A stretch of 64,000 bases of DNA from Neisseria mucosa. GTDB taxonomy: Bacteria; Pseudomonadota; Gammaproteobacteria; Burkholderiales; Neisseriaceae. The DNA is taken from positions 1,798,001 through 1,862,000 of the forward strand of contig NZ_CP053939.1 of assembly GCF_013267835.1 (NCBI RefSeq), read 5' to 3'. A model generated the notes under the pieces. The model searched no databases. It saw only the letters and a list, made by a program, of their open reading frames with translations, and had not been told where the DNA came from. Positions within the stretch are counted from its first letter, which is position 1. The number at the start of each line of letters is the position of its first letter. Shown here piece by piece: positions 30,653-38,836 of the stretch. Position numbers and translations under genes: made by a program.

Positions 30653-31368
30653 TTTTCAACCTTTCTTAATGTTAATTCAACTGTAAAAAGAGAATCCGGT
30701 TTATAATCCGCCACATTTTTATGCCAACTTTCAATACCTCTATCAGAATATCCGCTATCAATTGAACCATTACCTTGAAATTCGGTTGCTATGGGATAAA
30801 GGTTTTTTTCATAATGATTGGTTACTTTTAATTCAGGATTTTCCTCAGTCAGTTTTTTTAAATCTTCCGAATCAATACGGACAATCAAAGCTGTTTCTCG
30901 CTTATCTTTTCCTGTCGGTTCCATTACTATGGCAGCACTTAAAAACTGCCATTTACATACGCCTTCCCCATAGTAATCTTCATCTAAAGGAGTATCCGAA
31001 TAAAAGTCTGTAGCATATGTATTATTATCAATTTTAGTCATCTCCAGTTTTTTTCGGTATTGAGGCCACGTTGTCGCACCTACCCAACGATTGGTTACAT
31101 ATTTGCAGTTTTCCGATTGGTAAAGTTCATCTCCCGTCACAATCTGGAAAGCTAGAGGCGCATCTTTAATTTTAACCACTGCTTGATAATGTTCTTTACG
31201 GTTTGGGTTAATTTTGACATCCTTTGGAGGAGCATCTCCTTTTGGCAGTTTATAGGTAGGGAATTCCGATTCTTTAAATCCGTATTCCTCGTACATGTTT
31301 TTCTCCTTGTTGCAGGCAGTTAATGATAAAGCGGCACAGAGACCGAATAGTAAGATAAAAGGTTTCAT
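30649..31368 (-). CDS. Putative immunity lipoprotein for the lipase toxin
   Basis: 239-aa lipoprotein: signal peptide with lipobox LTAC at about residue 19, then a charged periplasmic domain with two further Cys (ENCKYV, GVCKWQ). No family recognised. The gene overlaps the toxin by 4 bp and is upstream of it, the layout of immunity/effector pairs, where immunity lipoproteins block periplasm-delivered toxins. AT-rich like its partner. Immunity is inferred from position, location signal and overlap. Confidence 0.65.
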   Translation of the reverse strand: MKPFILLFGLCAALSLTACNKEKNMYEEYGFKESEFPTYKLPKGDAPPKDVKINPNRKEHYQAVVKIKDAPLAFQIVTGDELYQSENCKYVTNRWVGATTWPQYRKKLEMTKIDNNTYATDFYSDTPLDEDYYGEGVCKWQFLSAAIVMEPTGKDKRETALIVRIDSEDLKKLTEENPELKVTNHYEKNLYPIATEFQGNGSIDSGYSDRGIESWHKNVADYKPDSLFTVELTLRKVEK

Positions 31369-31434
31369 AAGAGTTCCTTCTACAATAAGACTTTGAATCT
31401 TGATTCAAAGTATACAGGAATATTTGTTGTTACT

Positions 31435-31914
31435 TTATTCTTTTGTATTTTCTTTCAAATTTTGATAAATACGCTGTTTTAGAAACTCTGCAATGGTTGT
31501 CAATAAAAATGCTGTAAACCATAAATACAATCCTAATCCGTAAGTTGGTTTTTCATGCCCTCCCGCTTCATTCACAATTACTTCGTTTAAGGTAAATGTA
31601 AGTAGTGCCACAACCCATAATAAACCATGCAAAGTAAAGATAAGTTTTTTTGCTTGAGGTCGGATAAGAGATATGAATATTAAAATGAACCAAATATAAT
31701 TTGCATAAACAGCAAAATATCCAATGTGGCCTAAACCAGGTCCAAATATTGTTCCAATAATGAGAACAAAAAATCCCTCATATTGTCCTTCTTTTCCGAA
31801 AGTAAATACATTTTGAAATAAGGAACAAATCCAAATGAAAATGGCAATAAAGAAACATAGTTTATGGCCATAATGGGTTATCCGTTTCTTTGTCGTGTGT
31901 GATGAACTGTTCAT
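31435..31914 (-). CDS. Hypothetical membrane protein with four predicted helices
   Basis: 159 aa. Hydrophobic segments at about residues 18-38, 45-70, 72-92 and 90-110, with a further one near 125-147, separated by short loops; N-terminal Ser/Thr/Lys stretch and a Lys/Glu tail. AT-rich, same strand as the toxin/lipoprotein pair and 66 bp upstream of it, so it may belong to the same insert and transcript. No function can be read from the sequence. Confidence 0.6.
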   Translation of the reverse strand: MNSSSHTTKKRITHYGHKLCFFIAIFIWICSLFQNVFTFGKEGQYEGFFVLIIGTIFGPGLGHIGYFAVYANYIWFILIFISLIRPQAKKLIFTLHGLLWVVALLTFTLNEVIVNEAGGHEKPTYGLGLYLWFTAFLLTTIAEFLKQRIYQNLKENTKE

Positions 31915-32098
31915 AATGAATATTGATTATATGGAAGATTAGCAGTGAATAATCATTAGGTTTACTACTGCTTTAATGATTATTTTTGTATCAATCAGAT
32001 TAATTTTGAGAAGATGGGACGGTAGGTTTTCTGAGTGGTTACTAATCAAAAAATCCTATTTCTTATCTTGTTACCTGCTTTTTATTTCACAAGTAGAT

Positions 32099-32153
32099 AG
32101 GCCGTCTGAAAACAAGCATAGCGAGTTTGCTAGATTTTGTTTTCAGACGGCCT
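32099..32153 (-). terminator. DUS inverted repeat after murA
   Basis: 17-bp stem extending past the DUS (AGGCCGTCTGAAAACAA), 25 bp from the murA stop; it marks the border between core sequence and the AT-rich insert. Confidence 0.7.
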
Positions 32154-32177
32154 TTTATTTATCGGCTGCGTATGGAA

Positions 32178-33434
32178 TCAACCGCGTACGCGTTCGATTT
32201 TTGCGCCTACGCCGCCGAGTTTTTTCTCGATGTATTCATAGCCGCGGTCGAGGTGGTAGATGCGTTCGACGATGGTTTCGCCTTCTGCGACCAAGCCTGC
32301 CATGACGAGGCTGGCGGAGGCGCGCAGGTCGGTTGCCATCACGACGGCGCCGGAGAGTTTTTCCACGCCTTTGATGTAGGCGGTGTTGCCTTCGGTGGTG
32401 ATGTCTGCGCCCATGCGGTTGAGTTCGGGAACGTGCATGAAGCGGTTTTCAAAAATGGTTTCCACCACGCGGCTGCTGCCTTCGGCAATGGCGTTCATGG
32501 CCATAAACTGCGCCTGCATGTCGGTTGGGAAGCCTGGGTGGACGACGGTGCGGATGTCCACGGCTTTGGGGCGTTGTTGCATGTCGATGGAAATCCAGTT
32601 GTCGCCTGCTTCGATGATGGCGCCGGCTTCGGTCAGTTTGTTTAGCACGACTTCCATGGTTTTGGGGGCGGCATTGCGCAGGACGACTTTGCCGCCGGTC
32701 ATGGCGACGGCGCAGAGGAAGGTACCGGCTTCAATGCGGTCGGGAACGACGCTGTGTTCGCAGCCGTGCAGCTCTTTTACGCCTTCGATGGTCATGGTTG
32801 CTGTACCGATGCCGCTGATTTTTGCGCCCATTTTGACGAGGCATTCGGCCAAATCGACAACTTCGGGCTCGATGGCGCAGTTTTCGAGGATGGTGGTGCC
32901 TTCGGCAAGCGTGGCCGCCATCAGCAGGTTTTCGGTACCGCCTACGGTCACGACGTCCATGGTGACGCGCGTGCCTTTCAGACGGCCTTTGGCTTTGACG
33001 TAACCGTGTTCGATGGTGATTTCCGCCCCCATGGTTTCTAGGCCTTTGAGGTGTTGGTCAACCGGGCGCGAACCGATGGCGCAGCCGCCGGGCAGGCTAA
33101 CTTGGGCTTCGCCGAAGCGGGCGAGGGTCGGGCCCAAAACCAAGATGGATGCGCGCATGGTTTTCACCAGCTCGTAAGGTGCGCAGGTGTTGTTGACGGT
33201 GCCGCCGTTGATTTCAAATTCGGAGATGTTGTCGGTCAAAACGCGTGCGCCCATGCCTTGCAGCAGTTTTTGGGTGGTTTTGACGTCGGCGAGCATGGGT
33301 ACGTTTTTCAGGCGTAAAGTGCCGGAAGTCAGCAGGCCGGCACACATCAGCGGCAGGGCGGCGTTTTTTGCGCCGGATACGGTGATTTCGCCGTTGAGGG
33401 GGCCGTTGGCAGAGATTTTGAGTTTGTCCACAGG
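32178..33434 (-). CDS. murA: UDP-N-acetylglucosamine 1-carboxyvinyltransferase
   Basis: First committed step of peptidoglycan synthesis: adds enolpyruvate from PEP to UDP-GlcNAc; target of fosfomycin. I set the start at GTG 33434, giving 418 aa beginning (M)[26 protein letters not shown], which aligns with known MurA; a GTG 24 bp upstream adds 8 residues without support. Catalytic Cys117 lies in [15 protein letters not shown], so fosfomycin's target residue is present. A DUS occurs in the coding sequence near 32980. Confidence 0.95.
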   Translation of the reverse strand, partial: PVDKLKISANGPLNGEITVSGAKNAALPLMCAGLLTSGTLRLKNVPMLADVKTTQKLLQGMGARVLTDNISEFEINGGTVNNTCAPYELVKTMRASILVLGPTLARFGEAQVSLPGGCAIGSRPVDQHLKGLETMGAEITIEHGYVKAKGRLKGTRVTMDVVTVGGTENLLMAATLAEGTTILENCAIEPEVVDLAECLVKMGAKISGIGTATMTIEGVKELHGCEHSVVPDRIEAGTFLCAVAMTGGKVVLRNAAPKTMEVVLNKLTEAGAIIEAGDNWISIDMQQRPKAVDIRTVVHPGFPTDMQAQFMAMNAIAEGSSRVVETIFENRFMHVPELNRMGADITTEGNTAYIKGVEKLSGAVVMATDLRASASLVMAGLVAEGETIVERIYHLDRGYEYIEKKLGGVGAKIERVRG

Positions 33435-33587
33435 ATGTCTTTCGTTATTTGTCTGCACGGTTTATGCCGCACAAATGAAATGAGATGGATCATAAACCAT
33501 CAATTATAAGGGATTATGCCCTTGCTGTTAGATTTGGCAGTATTAAATTTTCACAAGGTTTGTTTACGTTGCGAAAGGATAAGATTT

Positions 33588-33616
33588 CAGGCCGTCTGAA
33601 TGGTTCAGACGGCCTG
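33588..33616 (-). terminator. DUS inverted-repeat terminator of ftsX
   Basis: 13-bp stem with a 3-nt loop, 12 bp past the ftsX stop on the minus strand. Confidence 0.7.
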
Positions 33617-33627
33617 TTTGCCAAGGC

Positions 33628-34545
33628 TTATTTTTTGGCTTTGAAGCCTAAGAGGTGTTGCGTGGTGGCCAGCCATGCGCCGAATACGCCCAGCGCGATG
33701 ACGAAGCCGAATACCAGCGACACTTCGCTAAATGTGAAGAAACGCCAGCCGATGTTCAGACCGTAGGGTTTGAATATCGCGTCCACCAGCGGCCGTACTT
33801 CGGCCAAAAGCCAAGCCGACAAGCCCAGGCTGACGGCGGCGGAGAAAATACTCTGCCACATTGCCTGATAAAGGAAAGGGCGGCGGATGAAGGAAGCGGG
33901 TGCACCCAATAGCTTGGTGATTTCCAGCTCTTCCTTGCGGCTGAGGATTTGCAGGCGGATGGTGTTGTGTGCCACCAAGACAAAGGCCATGCCCAATGTC
34001 AGCGAGAGGAACCACAAAATCTTGCGGATAAATTCGTTAATACGATAAAGGGTTTGTACCCATTCCGTATCCATGGTTGCAGATTCGACGCGCGGTAGCT
34101 TGGTAATGTCTTTATAGATAGCCTGCATCTGGTCCGGCGAAGTGGCAGGGTCGGGCGTAACGATAAAGACGTCGGGTAACGGGTTGCCATCGAGCATGGA
34201 AACAAGGTTTTGGTCGAGATTGGTCTGCAATTCTTCCAAACCTTCCTGCTTGCTGATAAAGCGGACTTTATCGATACGGCTGTCGCGTTGGAGCAGGTTT
34301 TTCACCGTATCGGCATCAGAACTTGCCGCATCGGTGTCCATATAAACCGTAATCTGCGGCGACTCGTTGAGTTTGCCCAACACGCTTTGACCGCTTTGGA
34401 TGCCTAAATACATAAACAGCGGCAAGGTCATGGCAACGGCAAGCATGAGCAGGGTCAGCAACGTGCCGATGGGTTGGCGCAGAAGCTCTTTGAGTGCGGC
34501 GCGCGCCGATTCGACGTGTAACGAGATGTAATGAATCATACTCAT
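33628..34545 (-). CDS. ftsX: Cell division protein FtsX
   Basis: Permease-like partner of FtsE that activates cell-wall hydrolases at the septum. The 305-aa protein has four membrane segments: one near residues 25-50, then a large periplasmic domain with ITVYMDTDAASSD and PDPATSPDQMQ, then three near the C-terminus including WFLSLTLGMAFVLVAHNTIRLQI. Its ATG overlaps the ftsE stop by 4 bp, so the pair is translationally coupled. Confidence 0.95.
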   Translation of the reverse strand: MSMIHYISLHVESARAALKELLRQPIGTLLTLLMLAVAMTLPLFMYLGIQSGQSVLGKLNESPQITVYMDTDAASSDADTVKNLLQRDSRIDKVRFISKQEGLEELQTNLDQNLVSMLDGNPLPDVFIVTPDPATSPDQMQAIYKDITKLPRVESATMDTEWVQTLYRINEFIRKILWFLSLTLGMAFVLVAHNTIRLQILSRKEELEITKLLGAPASFIRRPFLYQAMWQSIFSAAVSLGLSAWLLAEVRPLVDAIFKPYGLNIGWRFFTFSEVSLVFGFVIALGVFGAWLATTQHLLGFKAKK

Positions 34546-35192
34546 GCGAGGCGTCCTTTCTGCAGGCGCAAGACGCGGTGGCCGTAATCCGCCATCAGCG
34601 TTTCATCGTGCGCCGCAACGATCACGGTCGTGCCTGCTTCATGGAAGGTTTTAAACAACTCCATGATATCCAGCGCATAGGCGCGGTCGAGGCTGGCGGA
34701 CGGCTCGTCGGCAATCAGCAGGCTGGGTTGGTGAACCACTGCGCGCGCGATGCACAAGCGCTGTTGTTCGCCGCCGGACAAAGTGATGGGCATATCGTTT
34801 TCGCGGCCTTTCAAGCCGACTTTCTCAATGGCAATACGCGCACGCTCTTCCGCTTTGCGCGGCTGGTAGCCGCTAATCCGCAAAGGCAGGATAACGTTTT
34901 GCAAGACATTGCGGTCGTAGAGGATTTTGTGGTCTTGGAAGACAATGCCGATATGTTGGCGCATAAAGCCGATTTGATTGTCGCTCAAGGTGCCGAGGTC
35001 TTGATTGTTGAACCAAACCTTGCCTTTGGTAGGCTTGGTAATGCCTGAAATCAGCTTCAAAATGGTGGATTTGCCCGAGCCCGAATGGCCGGCGATAAAA
35101 ATCATCTCACCTTTTTTAATCTGGAAACTGACATTTTTCAGGGCTTCGAAACCGCCGGGATAGGTTTTGGAAACTTGTTCGAAACGGATCAT
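34542..35192 (-). CDS. ftsE: Cell division ATP-binding protein FtsE
   Basis: ABC ATPase of 216 aa that drives FtsX. Walker A GHSGSGKST, signature LSGGEQQR, Walker B LLIADEPSASLD and the switch His in VAAHDETL are all present. First gene of the ftsEX operon. Confidence 0.96.
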   Translation of the reverse strand: MIRFEQVSKTYPGGFEALKNVSFQIKKGEMIFIAGHSGSGKSTILKLISGITKPTKGKVWFNNQDLGTLSDNQIGFMRQHIGIVFQDHKILYDRNVLQNVILPLRISGYQPRKAEERARIAIEKVGLKGRENDMPITLSGGEQQRLCIARAVVHQPSLLIADEPSASLDRAYALDIMELFKTFHEAGTTVIVAAHDETLMADYGHRVLRLQKGRLA

Positions 35193-35213
35193 GGGTTTTC
35201 CTGAAAATAGGGA

Positions 35214-35256
35214 TTCAGACGGCCGGCGTCATCGATAGGGCAACATGCCGTCTGAA
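35214..35256. repeat. Tail-to-tail DUS pair upstream of ftsE
   Basis: TTCAGACGGC and GCCGTCTGAA around 23 bp, between the TlpA-like gene and ftsE. It can fold but has no T-tract; the second copy is ATGCCGTCTGAA (AT dialect). Confidence 0.55.
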
Positions 35257-35372
35257 AAAATGGGGATATTCACAGATTATAAATATTTCGGCTGCTTTTT
35301 GATAGTGAAACCCCGGTTCTGCCTGTGGATACACTGTCGGTTTGCAACACAAAGCAATATGGTTTGAAATAA

Positions 35373-35405
35373 AGGCCGTCTGAACGGTTGGATTTCAGAC
35401 GGCCT
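35373..35405 (-). terminator. DUS inverted-repeat terminator
   Basis: 12-bp stem, about 40 bp past the TlpA-family gene stop. Confidence 0.6.
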
Positions 35406-35444
35406 CGGTATCAGCAGAGTAGGTTAAGCACCCTATCCGCTGTT

Positions 35445-35927
35445 TTATTTACATTTGGTTTTGGCCAAATTCACGGCGGCGGTCAGGCTTTTTTCGTTGA
35501 CTTCGCCGGTGATGGTTTGTTTGTAGCCGCATTTCGGCGCTTCGACGACAGTGAAGGGCAATACGCCGACGTTGTTGCCGTGGGCTTTCATGAAGTTGCG
35601 GCTGTTGGCACCGGTGTAACGCCAAATCGGGTAGCTGACCGGTGTTTGTTTCAGGAACTTGCCGATGTTGTCGGTCGTATCCAGCGCGATGCCGACCATA
35701 TCGACGCTGCCTTTTTTCTGCGCTTTGTACCATGCGGACATGGCGGGCATTTCTTTACGGCAGGGGCCGCACCAGGTTGCCCAAAGGTTGACCACGCGCA
35801 CGGGGGCTTTGAGCGATTCCAGGCTTTGCGGTTTGTTGTCCTGCCAACCTGCCGTTTCGTCGGCGGCAAAGGCCGGCGCAGCGGTAAAAACGGCGGCGGA
35901 CAAGAGAAGGGCGGTTAAGGCTTTCAT
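35445..35927 (-). CDS. TlpA/DsbE-family periplasmic thioredoxin
   Basis: 160 aa with a Sec signal peptide (cleavage after AFA, about residue 21). Redox motif WATWCGPCRKEMP with CGPC near residue 54, and a cis-Pro segment GVLPFTVVEAP. Two further Cys (KCGYKQ and the C-terminal KTKCK) could form a second disulfide. Probable disulfide reductase of the periplasm; partner unknown. Confidence 0.88.
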   Translation of the reverse strand: MKALTALLLSAAVFTAAPAFAADETAGWQDNKPQSLESLKAPVRVVNLWATWCGPCRKEMPAMSAWYKAQKKGSVDMVGIALDTTDNIGKFLKQTPVSYPIWRYTGANSRNFMKAHGNNVGVLPFTVVEAPKCGYKQTITGEVNEKSLTAAVNLAKTKCK

Positions 35928-36096
35928 GGTTGTATCCTTGAGGTTGCCAATCGAAATTGGGTTTATTGTAAAACGGTTTGGTGGGTATGCCTACCGATTC
36001 ATATCAAGATATCAGGTAAAAAGTTTGAGTAAAAATCAGTTGCAGACGATAATAACCGCCATCATTGAATGATTTTGCAATAATACGGAGACTTTC

Positions 36097-36456
36097 ATGC
36101 CGTCTGAATTCACACTTTATCACAACCCGCGTTGCAGCAAATCGCGTGCCGCGCTGGCTTTACTCGAAGAAAAAGGCGTTGCCGCCGACGTGGTCAAATA
36201 TCTAGATACAGCGCCTGATTTGGCGACTTTGCAGGATATGTTTGCCAAACTCGGTATCGAATCGGTGCGCGACATGATGCGCACGAAAGACGATTTGTAC
36301 AAAGAATTGGGTTTGGACAATCCCGATTTGGACAATGCCGCCCTGCTTCAGGCAATCGCCGAACACCCCGCCCTGCTCGAGCGTCCCGTTTTGGTAACGC
36401 CTACGCGCTCAGCCATCGGCCGTCCGTTGGAAAACATTGCCGCCCTACTCGGCTGA
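36097..36456 (+). CDS. ArsC-family reductase
   Basis: 119-aa glutaredoxin-fold protein of the glutathione-dependent ArsC family: nucleophilic Cys in YHNPRCSKSRAAL, MMRTKDDLYKELGL, and the C-terminal ERPVLVTPTRSAIGRP with the anion-binding Arg. Whether it reduces arsenate is unproven; many family members sit outside ars operons, as here. The first 12 bases of the gene are an intact ATGCCGTCTGAA uptake sequence that supplies the start codon. Confidence 0.88.
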   Translation: MPSEFTLYHNPRCSKSRAALALLEEKGVAADVVKYLDTAPDLATLQDMFAKLGIESVRDMMRTKDDLYKELGLDNPDLDNAALLQAIAEHPALLERPVLVTPTRSAIGRPLENIAALLG

Positions 36457-36481
36457 CGGGGTTGGATAAGGCCGTCTGAAG

Positions 36482-37138
36482 ATGATTTCCCTGCTTAAAA
36501 GCCGCAATGGCCTGCGATATTACCTGTTTCGCGGCCTTGCTTTGAGCGTTTTGCTGGTGTGCGGTATTTTTTTGAGCGGCACATGGCAGATTTACCGGAC
36601 AGGTTTGCAAACCTTGCCGAAGGACGTTCATGCCGATGCGGCGGTGGTGTTGGGTGCGGCGGCGTGGGACAAACGCCCGTCGCCGGTATTCCGTGAGCGC
36701 ATCAACCACGCCATCACGCTCTACCAAAGCCATCGGGTCGGCAAAATCATTTTCACCGGCGGCACACCTAAAAAAGGATTTATGACCGAAGCCGAAGTGG
36801 GGCGCCGATACGCACTCAAGCAGGGCATACCGGCGCACAATATTCTGTTTGAAAATACTTCGCGCAACACTTACGAAAACCTGCGCAATATCGTTCCCAT
36901 CATGCACGCCAACGGAGTCGGCAGCATTATCGTTGTCAGCGACCCGTATCATTTGGCGCGCGCCGAAGAAATGGCCGCCGATTTGGGCTTGTCAGACGCG
37001 CAGTTCTCCGCTACCCCGACTACACGCTTTGACGAGCGCAGCAAGAAAGCCAAGTTCCTGATACAGGAGAGCTATTCTTTGTTTCTCTACCGTATCGGCA
37101 AATGGAGTGATGCGGTTTGGAATTGGATAAGCAGTTGA
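36482..37138 (+). CDS. YdcF/SanA family (DUF218) membrane-anchored protein
   Basis: 218 aa. One N-terminal membrane anchor (residues 17-37) then a Rossmann-like DUF218 domain: ADAAVVLGAAAW, ERINHAITLY, IIFTGGTP, ENTSRNTYENLRN and VVSDPYHLARA. Related to SanA and ElyC, linked to envelope integrity in enterobacteria; exact role unknown. It starts right behind a DUS and 26 bp from the ArsC-like gene, probably the same transcript. Confidence 0.85.
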   Translation: MISLLKSRNGLRYYLFRGLALSVLLVCGIFLSGTWQIYRTGLQTLPKDVHADAAVVLGAAAWDKRPSPVFRERINHAITLYQSHRVGKIIFTGGTPKKGFMTEAEVGRRYALKQGIPAHNILFENTSRNTYENLRNIVPIMHANGVGSIIVVSDPYHLARAEEMAADLGLSDAQFSATPTTRFDERSKKAKFLIQESYSLFLYRIGKWSDAVWNWISS

Positions 37139-37156
37139 GCCTTGGGCAAGCCATAC

Positions 37157-37197
37157 AAAAGGCCGTCTGAAGCCTTTTAGGTTTCAGACGGCCTTTT
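37157..37197. terminator. DUS inverted-repeat terminator
   Basis: 15-bp stem with AAAA/TTTT between convergent genes. Confidence 0.75.
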
Positions 37198-37207
37198 GTA
37201 TTCTTAC

Positions 37208-37465
37208 TTATTGATATTGATTTGCAGCTATACTGCCAAAAATGACTACGGCCAGCACCAGATAAATTGCCATTACGATGGCAAACAGAATCAAGGCAGC
37301 CTTGAAATAATTGGCTTTATTCGGATTGGTGTTTGAGCTGAATGCCCATACAAAAATCATAACTAGATTGACCATCGGAATCATCAAAATCAAGTTTGTT
37401 ATCAACCATTCTTTGACGCTTACAATCGGAGCCTGTTGATGGCCGATTTGGTTTTGTCCGTTCAT
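37208..37465 (-). CDS. Small membrane protein, function unknown
   Basis: 85 aa with two membrane segments (about residues 20-42 and 55-77) and an N-terminal Gln-rich stretch (MNGQNQIGHQQAP). Codon use fits the core genome. No family recognised; the gene stands alone between terminators. Confidence 0.6.
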   Translation of the reverse strand: MNGQNQIGHQQAPIVSVKEWLITNLILMIPMVNLVMIFVWAFSSNTNPNKANYFKAALILFAIVMAIYLVLAVVIFGSIAANQYQ

Positions 37466-37533
37466 ACGTACCCAGTAATTTTGTTGAAAGAACAGTAATT
37501 ATACTCATTAAATCTTTATCGGCATAGCATGTT

Positions 37534-37561
37534 CAGGCCGTCTGAATCTTCAGACGGCCTG
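37534..37561 (-). terminator. DUS inverted-repeat terminator
   Basis: 13-bp stem with almost no loop, 21 bp past the siderophore-binding protein gene (minus strand). Confidence 0.65.
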
Positions 37562-37582
37562 AGCCTATGATTTTTGCAGCCG

Positions 37583-38677
37583 CTATTTCAATCGGATGTA
37601 AAACGTACCGTCCGGCACGACGGGCAGGTATTTGCGGTAGAAGTCCAGATAGGTCTTGTTTGGGTCTATGTCGGCAAACTGCTGCGGATACAGGGTTTTG
37701 GCGATAAATTGCGCGCTGGCCAAATCGGTGAGCGAGCGGGAGGCGGTGTGGTAGATGCCGTAAACGCGTTTGTTTTTGACGGCAGGAATGTCTGCCCAGC
37801 CTTTGCGTTTGACAAATCCGGCCAGGCGGCGTTGCGCATCGGCCTGGCTGATGCCTATGCCCATCGCCATAATGCCAGGCTTGTCTTTATGGCCGTTTTC
37901 CGTCCCCGAAATGACGATGACGTCGGGTTTGGCCGTCAGGAATTTTTCAGGGTTTATCGGTCCCCAGTTTTTAACGTAAGGCGCGGCGATATTGTTGCCG
38001 CCTACTGTGTCGGCAATCGCGCCCCACATATCTTTGCCGAAGGTGTAGCTGTATTCGGACGGGCCTTTGTCGCCGAACTCGATATAGATTTTCGGTTTGG
38101 ACTGCTTGGCGCGCGCGACGCGTTTTTGGATGTCGGCAATGCCTCGGGCGTATTCGGCGGCAATTTTTTGGGCGCGCGCCTGCGTACCGTTGAGTTCGCC
38201 GAAAATTTCCGCACTGCGCGTGTGCCGCGCGACGGTTTCGGCGTTGAAATCGACCACGACGACGGGTATGCCTGCCGCTTCAATGCGCGGCAGGTGGGTG
38301 GCGACGGCCTTATACTGCCAGTCGGCCAGAATCAATACGTCCGGCTTGAGCGCGAGCGTTTTCTCCAGTGAAAACGTGCCGGTGTTGATGTTGCCGATGT
38401 CCGCAATGTTTTGCAGCGTAGGCAGCTTCTGTTTGAACATCGCCCAGCTGCCGGGATTGAATTTCTCCCAAAACTCACGCGAAATGCCGATGACGTTTTT
38501 AAATTTGTCCGCGCCCGTTACCGCGATATAGTCGGGATAGTAAAACGCCAAAACCGCGCGTTTGACCGGGACATCGACTTTGACTTCGCGTCCCAATACG
38601 TCTTTGATAGTTTTGATTTCGGCTTGGGCAAAAAGGGGCAGGAGGGCGAGGGAGGCAAATAAAGCGCGTTTGTTCAT
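37583..38677 (-). CDS. Iron-siderophore ABC transporter substrate-binding protein
   Basis: 364-aa periplasmic binding protein of the BtuF/FhuD fold: signal peptide with cleavage after AQA (about residue 19), IKTIKDVLGREVKVDVPVKRAV, LALKPDVLIL and ARPDVIVI-type strands, long linker helix in the middle. It resembles FetB-type proteins. A Fur box lies 18 bp upstream. No permease or ATPase gene is adjacent, which is unusual. Confidence 0.85.
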   Translation of the reverse strand: MNKRALFASLALLPLFAQAEIKTIKDVLGREVKVDVPVKRAVLAFYYPDYIAVTGADKFKNVIGISREFWEKFNPGSWAMFKQKLPTLQNIADIGNINTGTFSLEKTLALKPDVLILADWQYKAVATHLPRIEAAGIPVVVVDFNAETVARHTRSAEIFGELNGTQARAQKIAAEYARGIADIQKRVARAKQSKPKIYIEFGDKGPSEYSYTFGKDMWGAIADTVGGNNIAAPYVKNWGPINPEKFLTAKPDVIVISGTENGHKDKPGIMAMGIGISQADAQRRLAGFVKRKGWADIPAVKNKRVYGIYHTASRSLTDLASAQFIAKTLYPQQFADIDPNKTYLDFYRKYLPVVPDGTFYIRLK

Positions 38678-38695
38678 GAGCGGATACTTTCAAAG

Positions 38696-38710
38696 AAATG
38701 ATTATCATTT
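38696..38710. promoter_or_regulatory. Fur box
   Basis: AAATGATTATCATTT is a perfect 7-1-7 inverted repeat; it matches the 19-bp Fur consensus at 12 positions by hand count. It is placed to repress the siderophore-binding protein gene under iron-rich conditions. Confidence 0.7.
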
Positions 38711-38836
38711 GTCTTGTTTTCAGGAGAAAAGTTCCCAGACGGTCCTTCTGCGCCGACATTATTTTCAGACGGCCTTACATTGTTTAAACCTTGCCGAAAA
38801 AGTAAAATAACCGTTTTAAAAGATTTTGGAGCCATC

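Noticed and set aside
38714..38836. N-terminal extension of gltX
   Set aside because: The extra 41 residues cross a DUS and do not belong to the synthetase fold.
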